NCBI GenBank assembly: GCA_964035545.1 | Contig: OZ037768.1 | Span: 12,772,175-12,836,174 of the forward strand | Source: Bugula neritina | Lineage: Eukaryota > Bryozoa > Gymnolaemata > Cheilostomatida > Bugulidae | Direction: 5' to 3' | DNA: 64,000 bases | Part shown: positions 54,338 to 64,000 of the stretch, in pieces | Position numbering within the stretch: the first letter of the stretch is position 1 | How the letters are laid out: each line of letters begins with the position of its first letter | Made by a program: the position numbers and the translations under genes | The notes under the pieces: model-generated | What the model was told of the DNA's origin: nothing | Databases searched by the model: none | What the model saw: the letters and a program-made list of their open reading frames with translations, nothing else

Positions 54338-55979
54338 ATGGGGAACCTATCGGACAAAGATCACAGCGAACTAAGCTGTGGCAGCCATTTTGATTCAGAA
54401 GGTAACTTTGATACTATCGACAGAGACTTCAAGTATGAAGGGTTTTCTAAGGCTAGCAGACGCTCTCCACAAAACTCGCCAAATGTCAAGGCCAGGAAGA
54501 GCAGCCGGAGAAAGTCAATTGGCCGATCTCCTTCGGGGCGCAGGAGGGCGTCCTTCAAAGTCAAACAGTCAGTCAGAAACCGACTCGCCCGACAGAACTC
54601 CAGTGTGAAGAGCGTCGAGAGAAAGTCCAGCTCAGTGGCTCTCATCGCTGACATGGAGGTTAAGGTCGATGGGAAAGTTGCCAAGTAAGCAGACGTTATA
54701 CGCTTTCTATAGCAGTCTATGCTCTTTATAGATATTAAGTCTTATCCTGCTTTCTGAAAACATTTGCATGACTAATACTATAGTGAGATGGTTTTAGAAA
54801 AATCAGTTGGGGAATCAATCAACAATTTTAGTAATAATCTGCAAAAATCTGATCAAATCAATTTTGTGAGTAATTGCAACTGTTTTAGAAAAATATGTCG
54901 TATTTGAAATCATTATTCACTGTGAGTTTAAAATGAACCAATCATATGCATAGAATAATGTTGCATGTTATTACTATGCACTGCCCAAGTAATCTGTCAT
55001 ATACTTGTCATATATATGTCATATTCCTGACATTGTGCTGCAAATTGTCATAAATAAATCATGCCCTTCTTGCGCTAGTAACACCAAGTGCTGTCTGCAA
55101 GAATGTTGAAATGTTGCAGCCAAGGATCATAACTTATTTATGATCCATCATCTGGTTACTATATTTTTATTGCTATATTGAATTTATGTTTAAATTTGAA
55201 TTAAATTCAGCAATTTGAGTAGAATTTTCAAGCTGCCAGTCATGGCTCATAAATTCAATGATTCTAGGAATGTTACCAATCGGCATGTCATAATGAAGTT
55301 TCAAAGTTTGTAGCATGCTTCTAATTACTGTGTTTACTCCAGACTGGTGCTGAGGAACAGCGTGCTAAGAAGAAGAGCTCAGGCTACAAAAGCCGGACCA
55401 AACAGCAGTTCTGTTGAGTCACGGAAAGTGCCGGAAGCCGAGTCAGCAGCCAGCCCTCTGCGATCACCTCGAGAGAGAAAGCCTCGACACAACGTGCCAA
55501 AAGACTCGCTAAAAATCCACTCGGCGGAGCATCTGCGACAGTCGAGTTTAGAGAAGAGGGCGTCTTGTGAGGCAGCCAGTTCTCCCAGCAGCGTTCCAGT
55601 GGATCCAGTGACAGAAGAGAAACTTTCTGCTAAGTCAGTAGCCAATGAGCTGTCTTCACAGAGATTTCATGCAACACCAATAGCTAATCAGCTTCCTTCT
55701 AAATATTTTTATCCAAGTAACACTCCACTAAACCGCCTCAGTGATTTTGATGGCACCCACACATATAGAGATGATGCCGTACACAACTACACAAACAACA
55801 ACAATAATAACACTAAGAGAGAGTTTACCAAACCTACTAGAGTTGCTGAGAGTCGGTATATGTGTAGACTTAGTACCAACACTCCAGGCAATATTACTAG
55901 TAGACTCAGTACCAACACTTCAGACAATATTACTAGTAGACTTGGTAAACTGGTTGTTTCTCCCATCACAGATGTCTAA
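54338..55979 (+). CDS. basic Ser/Arg-rich protein of unknown function (2 exons)
   Basis: Exons 54338-54684 and 55343-55979, joined in phase 2 by a GT-AG intron of 658 bases; 327 residues. No membrane segment, signal peptide or known domain is seen. Exon 1 codes for a strongly basic stretch with several RRxS or RKS sites (RRKSIG, RRASFK) of the kind favoured by basophilic kinases such as PKA. Exon 2 is Ser/Pro/Arg-rich, has a run of Asn, and ends with a 12-residue duplication (LSTNTPGNITSR / LSTNTSDNITSR). The composition suggests an intrinsically disordered, phosphorylated protein. A Gly follows the initial Met, but the next residues are not an ideal myristoylation site. AATAAA at 56262 is a likely polyadenylation signal. 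The upstream TATA box and the clean splice make a real gene likely. Confidence 0.75.
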
Positions 55980-56267
55980 CCCTATTTTCTTTCATTGTTA
56001 TTTACATATACTATATATATTTATATATTATATATACATGTAAAGCACTATTTCTACGAGCTAGTCAAGCTACTCAGGTTCCATTGTATTATAAACGTTG
56101 TCATGTGACAATAACATTGCTTCACTTAGTCTTTCATCTGATATTATATTATATACTCAAATACTATTTCATTGTCTTCAATTTATTTAAATATAGTACC
56201 ATTTCCTTATAACATCTATATTTAAAGAAGTATTATGTGATGTAGAAGAGAAATATTACACAATAAA

Positions 56268-57050
<783 letters not shown>

Positions 57051-57164
57051 TCTCATTTTGGTTTGCAGTTGATTAGTAAATGATTCAAACCTGATGTTGG
57101 TTAGTAGGTTGTATATTTCAGTTTCAAAGTGGACTAATAAACCCCACCAAATCCAACATATAAA

Positions 57165-58659
57165 ACACAAAACTCCTCCAGCATATAAAAGTCAACATAT
57201 GGAAAAACTCCCACTCAGTAATAAATTGGTTTGAAAACATCAAGAACAAAAGCAGTAAGTCATTTATTACTTTTGACATATGCAATTTCTACCCATCAAT
57301 AACCGAAGACCTCCTTTACAAAGCCCTTTCCTTTGCGTCACACTTTACCAGCATACCAACTGAACACCAGGAAATAATTTTACACTCTAAAAAGTCCATT
57401 CTTATCTCCAATGGTGAGCAATGGACAAAAAAACACGACAGTAATTTTGATGTCACTATGGGAAGTTATGACGGCGCCGAAACCTGCCAACTAATTGGAA
57501 TATATTTGCTTAATCTATTAACTACTGAAATGAATATAGAATGTAATTTAGGCCTGTATAGAGATGATGGACTCATAGTTTGCGAAGGAACACCTAGACA
57601 CATAGAACAGAACAAAAAACAAATTTGCAACTTTTTTAGAAAATTTAATCTCTCAATCACAATAGAAGCCAATAAGAAAGTTGTAAACTTTCTAGATGTA
57701 ACATTCAACTTGACTAACCAATCCTATAAACCCTATACAAAACCTGGAAACACTATCCTCTACGTTCACAAACAAAGCGACCACCCACCTGCAGTATTGA
57801 AAAACATACCAGAAAATATAAATAGAAGACTTAGCTCACTATCCTCCAATGAAGAAGAGTTTAAAACCACCATACAACCGTACCAAGAAGCACTATCAAA
57901 CAGTGGATATGACTATAAATTAAAATATAACCCGACACCTAAATCCAACAACAATAATAGAAATAGAAATAGAAACATATTGTGGTACAACCCACCTTTT
58001 AGTTCAACAGTAAAAACCAAAATAGGGAAGAAATTTCTTCAAATCATCGACAAATGCTTTCCACCATCCAACCAACTAAGTAAAATTTTCAATAGGAAAA
58101 CTATGAAAATTAGCTATTCATGCATGCCCAACATGAAAAATATTATTGATGGCTCGAACCATCACAAACTTAAAACCGCACACACCCCTACTACCGCTAC
58201 TAAACTAAATAACTCACGCAATGTAACTGCAAACAACCTTCCCACTGTCCACTAAATGGTAAATGCTTATACAAAGACGTAATATACCAAGCAACTGTAA
58301 CAAGACATGACAATAATTCCAGCCATTCATACATAGGACTCTGTTCGACTACCTTCAAAACCAGATTCAATAACCACAAAGCCTCTTTCCTACATGCAGA
58401 TAAAGCTAACAGCACGCAACTCAGCAGACACATCTGGAATTTAAAAGACAACAAAACGAAATTCAGCTTAAAATGGAATATTTTAAAGATTTGCAAATCA
58501 TACTCAAACCTAACCAATAGATGTAATTTATGCAACTATGAGAAGTATATAATTTTAAAACAACCGGAATTATCTTCCCTCAACAAACGAAAAGAGCTTT
58601 CCACCACGTGTAGACATAAACGCAAATTTTTACTTGCGCACTTAACAGACGCTAGTTAA
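57165..58659 (+). pseudogene. Penelope-like element: reverse transcriptase plus GIY-YIG endonuclease (broken)
   Basis: Coding similarity begins near 57145 and has an in-frame TAA at about 57159. It then runs with NSHSVINWFENIKNK and SFITFDICNFYPSITEDLL (RT motif A), MGSYDGAETCQLIGIYLL, and GLYRDDGL, which holds the catalytic Asp pair. After ANKKVVNFLDVTFNL the thumb part follows (SDHPPAVLKNIPENINRRLS). The frame changes near 58215. The other frame then carries a CNCK...CPLNGKC cluster and the GIY-YIG nuclease (VIYQATV, SYIGLCSTTFKTRFNNHKASF, SRHIWNLKD, RCNLCNYEKY), ending at 58659. RT followed by GIY-YIG is the hallmark of Penelope-like elements. The 5' part of the RT is missing. Confidence 0.85.
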
Positions 58660-59139
58660 AACATTCCAGCGTAGTAATACACTAACAATACTAATTTCAA
58701 AACAAAATCACTCAAGCGTACACACAACGACCTGATGATCGTAGCTCGCACTACGTGAAACAATATTGTAGTCAATAGAATGAAGATCTAAGTTTATTTT
58801 TCTATCCAAAATTGTATTAGTACCAAAAAAAAAAAAATATATATATATATATATTTATAATTATTATTCACAGAGAAAAACAGTAGACAGACTGAGCTTA
58901 TAATATTGTGCTACTAAAAGGGGGGGCTGCAGGGCTAAATGTCTATGTGTTTACGTAATTGAGTGTTCATGGGATTTCGGGCAGCAATGCATATAGCTAT
59001 GCTGATCTAAGTAGCCTACAAGCTGCTATGTCAACCTGTGTTTTGCTACATGGACTTACTACACTAAAACATTCATTAACTATAAGTCCAAATGCAATTA
59101 AACATATTATTCGCACTCAAAAAACATTTTTTCTTAAAC
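58660..59139. other. non-coding flank with A-run and (TA)n
   Basis: Sequence after the Penelope-like remnant. It includes an A-run and TATATATA at 58827-58852 and a G-run near 58920. Confidence 0.5.
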
Positions 59140-59147
59140 ATATACAT

Positions 59148-60831
59148 CAGTGGTTCCCAACCTTTTTTATACCATTTCCTCTTTTATAAATGTTGACTAT
59201 TAATTTCCCCCCTTTGGAAAGGTAAAAACTTAAGTTGTGACTGGCGGAATGATAATATAGGATACAGTGCAATATATTATATTTGAATATAATATAATTA
59301 TCATAATGGTTATATTATCGTTACTATTATGTTATATATACGTGGAAAACATGGAACTGCTCAATAAATAATGTTATGGCTGCAGCTGATGCTTTTGCAC
59401 CAGATGGCTTAAGTCTGCCTCTGTTTTTGACCAGGTCCATCTTAAGTCACTCTGCAGGTCAGGGCAGTTTCTCTTCTCTTCGACTTGATGATCGAATCCT
59501 ATTTCACACAGATAGGTGGTGCTGGATGGCACCAAAACTCTGCATTGTCAGCTATATGTGTGGGGAGAGAGTTTGCTTGTTAAAACCCAGAATGATTTTA
59601 AGTAAAAATGGCACAATTCCAGAGAAGTAGGTTATAAGAATGACACAGTAATGCTAAATTTTCCCAAATTCAAACCTGAAACTCTCCACCCCCAATTCTT
59701 AAAACTCAAACCCCTACTCTCAAACTTGAACCCCAAATTAAACCCCCTTCAAATACAGACCTAAAGTAATCACCTCGAACCCCACCACGAAACTTCAACT
59801 CCCCAATATTGAAAATGTGCCACTTTTACCTACTTTTCCATATGTGCTATTACTAATTATTACCTGAGGCTGTGGCAATACATCAATTAGAGAGGATTTC
59901 AAATCATTCTTCTTTGCTGGATTGTGAACCAATTCAATAAAATCCTCCTGTATTCCACTAGAATCTTTTAACAGGGTTTTGCCATGGGCAAAGTTGAGAC
60001 TCCAGCTTTTCCTTTTTGAGAGGTATTTTAGGGAAACACAGTTAAAACTCCATTAAGAGTTTAAAGAGATGCCCAGAAGCTTTTTGAAAAATGATCTAGA
60101 GCAGGTGGTGTCCGGTCAAAATTTTGAGGTAAAAATGTCACATGCAGCTAGTAATGGCACAAATAAAAGATTAAGTGAAAATGGTACATTTTCAATATTG
60201 GGATTGAAGATTTGGGGGTTTAGGAGGAAGGGGATTTGAATTTCGTTTTGGATTTGAGAACAGTTAACACCAGTGTGCCGTTTTCACCTGCTTTTCCATA
60301 TGCGCCATTTTTACCTATAATCGGAACATATTCTTCTCCTACAATATTTTTGATATAGACACCACAACTTTAGTGCAACTTTGAAAACTTTGATGCTGCT
60401 ATGAAAAGCAATGATATGATATTGAACTCCTGTACTTTTAGGTTCGGATTATTTAGTGTAGCTAATAATAATATTATATTCAATAACTATATGCAGTATA
60501 CAGTTCATAGTGATTGGCTTGCATAGCTGCTAAAAGTTGGCCTGTTGATTTTTGCAAATTTTTGACTTCTATCCAAAGTAGCATAAGGAGAAGTTACCGT
60601 AGACTGGTAGAGCCATTAATAAACACGTTCATGTAGAAGTGGAGATTGCAGAATATGGTTTAGTTAAATAGATCAAATAAGATGGATGTTTAAATAGAAA
60701 TACATGTACATGTAACTTGCAAGAGCTTGAAAAGTTTTCAAAAAACTACGTGGATTTTTTAAAGTCCAAATCCCCTCCATAAAACGCCCGAATTCCCCCT
60801 AGGGGGAATTCCCCCAGGTTGGGAACCTCTG
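59148..60831. mobile_element. non-autonomous hAT element
   Basis: The ends are inverted: CAGTGGTTCCCAACCT at 59148 and AGGTTGGGAACCTCTG at 60831. This is the terminal consensus of many hAT transposons. ATATACAT flanks both sides without mismatch (59140-59147 and 60832-60839), which is the 8-bp duplication of hAT insertions. No transposase frame is present over 1684 bases. Internally, blocks around CCCAATATTGAAAATG (59797) recur in inverted form near 60190, and CTTTTCCATATG recurs in direct order (59835, 60293), so the interior is itself a mosaic. Confidence 0.93.
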
Positions 60832-60839
60832 ATATACAT

Positions 60840-61240
60840 TGATCAACATTAATAGCGTTATTTCCATTACAACGGGAAACATTAAAAAGCGGAAGCAGTT
60901 ACAATAATAGATCCGCACCAAATAATTCGTCCACGCTTTGAAAATACAAAATAAAAATCTAAAACTTTTAGATTTTTGTTTTGTATTTTAGTAAAAGGCT
61001 ACAAGTCAAACTGATTATTAAATATAGCGACTGTTAGCAATTCTGCAAGCCTTGCGTAGTTATATCGATACAGCAAATGTAATTGCTATCTCTATAAGTA
61101 TGTATAACTGGTAAATTACTACCTAGTAGTAGTAATTAGTTTTCTACTAGACTGAGACTACGTCGTCGTCTACGGGAACTCTAACAGTAACACCAACAGT
61201 AACTCTACAGTCTGAGTCTACTCTCACCTTCAGTATCAGT
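60840..61240. other. non-coding, nothing recognised
   Basis: AT-rich sequence between the hAT element and the ACT/AGT-rich repeat. A 28-base inverted repeat around AAAATCTAAAACTTTTAGATTTT lies near 60965. Confidence 0.5.
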
Positions 61241-61249
61241 ATGAGTATC

Positions 61250-61635
61250 TAGTACGAGTAGTATTACTACGACTACTACTACTACTAGTAGTAGTAGTAG
61301 TACACTAGTAGTAGTAGTACTAGAGTAGTACTAGTAGTAGTACAGTAGTACTAGTAGTAGTACTAGTAAGAGTAAGACAGTAGTACTGTAGTAGTAGTAA
61401 TACTAGTACTGTAGTGTACTAGTAGTAGTACTACTACAAGTAGTGCCGCTGTTACTGCTACTAGTACTACTAATACTCACAGTCACTGTACTAATACAGT
61501 AATACTAATAGTAATAGTAATACTACTTTTACTGCTAATAGTAATACTAATAGTAATAGTAATACTACTAGTACTACGTCTACTACAAGACCAAGTAGTA
61601 GTGCTAGTAGCACTAGTAGAATACTAGTACTTACT
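61250..61635. repeat. ACT/AGT-rich cryptic simple sequence
   Basis: Nearly 400 bases are composed of ACT, AGT, TAC and GTA triplets with frequent switches of strand (AGTAGTAGT, ACTACTACT, CTAGTAG), so the stretch can pair with itself in many ways. It lies at the 3' side of the LINE. Confidence 0.9.
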
Positions 61636-61782
61636 TGACTTACTTGAAGATGCAATCACGTTAGACCACTATATTAGTGTAAGCGACGTGCCTCGTTTGG
61701 TGAACAGAATTATTAAATGTAGTTAATACTTTTATCGCATAAGTGCAGTTCTGTTTTAAGACTTTGGTGCCAGTACAGGGCC

Positions 61783-63580
61783 TTATGAGTCCTGTCTGTG
61801 AGCAGCATTTGATGTTATTTTCATATCACGTATTGTTCTGGGTAGGAAGCTGGCATGAAATAGTGAGGTGTTAGTTCTAAAAGTGGTGGGCATGCCATTT
61901 GACTGGGACCTGGTGGTAACTGATGTAGTGGGCTGATCGATGAGGTGTTCATACGACTTTGAGAGTGAAGGATGATATTCCTCTTTGGCCAGGATCCGCA
62001 TCAAGAGACTAAGTCGTAGGTCTTTGCGCCTGTTTTGCAGGGGGGTTAATCCAAGCCTAGATCTTGCCTCATCTGAGCCAACCCTGCCTTTAATACCTGC
62101 CACAAATCTCACAGCCTGCTCTTGCACTTGCTCAATATCTACTACAGCCTTCTTGGAGCTCGGGTCCCACACAGCAGCAGCATATTCTAGGTGAGGACGA
62201 CACAGGGCTTTGTATGCTATTAACTTCGCCTTTTCTGGTGCCCAATACAGTGCCCTTTTAATCATCCCGAGTTGTCGTTTTGCTGTGAGTAATTTCTGCT
62301 GGATATGCATGTCAAACTTCAGGTCTGATTGTATTGTGACACCAAGATACAACGCGTGGTCAACAACTGCGAGAGTCTGGCCTCCAAGTGAATAGTTATG
62401 TGTGAATTTTTTGTTACTAAAGATGATGATCTTGCTTTTTTTCACATTGAAAGACATACCCATCCTACATGCCCAGGAGTCCAAAGAGTTCAGGTTGTGC
62501 TGAAAACGGGCTGTGTCCTGCTGGCTTGTGATGGTCTGGTACATTAAGGTGTCGTCTGCAAATAGGGCGACTGGGCAATCTACCTCGTTTGGAAGGTCAT
62601 TGATAAATATCAGGAAAAGCACAGGCCCGAGAACTGATCCCTGAGGTACCCCTGACGAAACTGGGAGACTGCTTGACACCTTACCATTAAGTATCACCCG
62701 CTGGGACCTATCAGTAAGGAAGTTATGTATCCAGTGAAGTATATGTGTGTCAATTGTTCCGATCCTGGAGATTTTTTCCATTAGAAGTGCATGCGGCACT
62801 TTGTCAAAGGCTTTTGTGAAGTCAAGCACCGCAGCATGAGTGCTCAAGCCTTTATCTGCCGCACTGAGAATATCATGCATGGTGGCACAGAGTTGTGTCT
62901 CATATGATAGCCCTTTTCTAAAGCCGTGCTGTCTGCTGTGGAGGAAACCATCTATTTTCTCTAGTAAAATACCAAGAACAATGTGCTCTAGTAGCTTACA
63001 TGGAATGCTAGTTAGGGAGATTGGCCTATAGTTATTGGCAGAGCTCCTGTCACCACTCTTGAAGATAGGGGTGACATTGGCAGATTTCCAACTGTCAGGG
63101 AGTTCACCATGCTGTAGGGACTTGTTATAGATCTGGGTCAGGCATTCTGCAGTCAGATGTGTATCAATTGTAAGGTCAGCTTTACGTAGTTGGTCTGGCC
63201 CTGGAGCTTTCCCATTTTTAAGGCCTGCCAGTAGCTTCTTCACTCCCTCGATTTCAATATGGGTGGTGGGTTCATTAGCATGTGTCTTTGGTAGCTTTTG
63301 AAGCTGGTGTCCACTGTTGAATTGCTTGTGAAAGTGGTTATTTAGGATATCTGCACACTCCACGGCATCATCTGTGGACGAGTTGTTTGGCTTGGTTAGA
63401 CGAATGAGCTGTTTACTAGTTCGCGTACCCTTTAGGTGTTTGTAAAATGGTCTGCAGTTGCCTTCAGCCAGAGGTTTGCATATGCGTGACTCCAAATATG
63501 CCTTCTTGTGCTGTCGCATATTTTTCTTTGCCTGCTTTCTGTACTGCGCATATAACTTATGATCAAAAGGGTGTTGGTGT
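61783..63580 (-). pseudogene. LINE reverse transcriptase, CR1/jockey-like, 5'-truncated
   Basis: The frame from ATG at 63519 to the stop at 61783 gives 578 residues and is open upstream to a stop at about 63578. RT motifs in order: KAPGPDQL, WKSANVTPIFKSGDRSSANNYRPISLTSIPCKLLE, HGFRKGLSYETQL, AVLDFTKAFDKVPH, SGVPQGSVLGPVLFLIFINDLP, and the catalytic FADDTLMY. A C-terminal region with AYKALCRPHLEYAAAVWDP and KKAVVDIEQVQEQAVRF follows. This pattern is that of the jockey/CR1 side of the non-LTR elements. The apurinic endonuclease and any ORF1 that should lie upstream are missing, so the copy is 5'-truncated, as is usual for LINEs. The RT frame itself has no stop. Confidence 0.88.
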
Positions 63581-63585
63581 TAGTG

Positions 63586-63700
63586 TTGCTGCTACTACTA
63601 CTACTACTACTATTACTAGGCTACTACTAGTACTAGTACTAATACTAGTAATACTACTAGTAATAATAGTATTAGTATTAATATTATAATTACTACTAAC
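63586..63700. repeat. ACT-rich simple sequence at the 5' side of the LINE
   Basis: CTACTACTACTACTACTACT, then mixed TACTAG and AATACTAG triplets. Similar in composition to 61250-61635 on the other side of the LINE. Confidence 0.85.
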
Positions 63701-63903
63701 CCACTTGAACTAAGCTTTAAATTTAATTCTACTATTTCAATTTGTAATAATAATATTTTATTTTTCGAAAATTATGATTTTATTTATTGTTTATAAATAT
63801 AAATAGCAGTCCGGTAATGAAGTATCATTACATGATGATGATAATTTTGATATGCTGTGATAATTGCTTAAAACTTGAATTATGTTAAATAACCCCCCCC
63901 CCC

Positions 63904-63969
63904 TCTGGAATTGAAACCCGAGACTTCTGGCTTGCAAGCAAGTGTGCTAACCATTACACCACGAGGACC
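63904..63969 (-). ncRNA. tRNA-like relic or SINE head
   Basis: On the minus strand GGTCCTCGTGGTGTAATGGTTAGCAC reads like the acceptor and D arm of a tRNA with a normal A box. GGGTTTCAATTCC further on resembles a B box with one extra base. The anticodon stem and the 3' acceptor strand do not pair (the 3' end runs into a G-tract), so this is not a functional tRNA. A pseudogene or a tRNA-derived SINE head is more likely. Confidence 0.6.
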
Positions 63970-64000
63970 ACTGGGTAAACTCATCACTACAAACTATTAG

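Noticed and set aside
59376-59630. 84-codon frame inside the hAT element as a possible transposase piece
   Set aside because: No hAT catalytic or dimerisation motif. It reads like a chance frame.
63904-63969. Functional tRNA gene
   Set aside because: The anticodon stem and acceptor 3' strand do not pair, and the 3' end runs into a tract of G, so only a relic is supported.

Overview
This is a window of nuclear DNA from an animal. It is AT-rich, host genes are split by short GT-AG introns with GTAAGT-like donors, there are long microsatellites, and eukaryotic transposons of at least six classes are present. The mix (mucin/EGF membrane protein, laminin-like extracellular exons, Polinton, Ty3, Penelope, CR1/jockey-type LINE, hAT and Harbinger-like MITEs) points to an invertebrate metazoan. 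The phylum cannot be fixed from the sequence alone.

Region by region. 1-5047 is mostly non-coding and holds a fold-back MITE and a tRNA-derived SINE relic. 5048-15733 is one host gene in eight exons. It encodes a predicted type I membrane mucin of about 2242 residues: signal peptide, about 375 Thr-rich pentapeptide repeats in a single 5.8-kb exon, a six-cysteine EGF-like module, a juxtamembrane region with a basic cleavage-like site, one transmembrane helix and a short cytoplasmic tail. 18361-23283 holds phase-compatible exons resembling laminin-G-like plus laminin-N-like (usherin-type) sequence, with frame breaks in the first part.

24176-49630 is one Polinton/Maverick with ~550-bp terminal inverted repeats and a perfect 6-bp target duplication (AACATA). 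It carries a PolB gene with an N-terminal zinc finger, a truncated packaging ATPase, a five-exon accessory gene, a major-capsid-like gene and an adenain-like protease. Two Ty3/Gypsy elements are nested in it: an old, broken one on the minus strand (24723-32378) and a young, apparently intact one on the plus strand (37673-44846, LTRs differing at two visible positions). The Polinton is not autonomous now: no integrase of its own is visible, and PolB, ATPase and capsid genes are all damaged. Both Ty3 elements show a -1 frameshift cassette (slippery heptamer plus an 11-nt-loop stem) at the gag/pol junction, with a paired change supporting the stem.

49637-54190 is mostly empty apart from a Harbinger-like MITE and a possible lone exon. 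54338-55979 is a two-exon gene for a basic, Ser/Arg-rich protein of unknown function. 57165-58659 is a degenerate Penelope-like element (RT plus GIY-YIG), 59148-60831 a non-autonomous hAT element with a perfect 8-bp duplication, and 61783-63580 a 5'-truncated LINE lying between two ACT/AGT-rich simple repeats.
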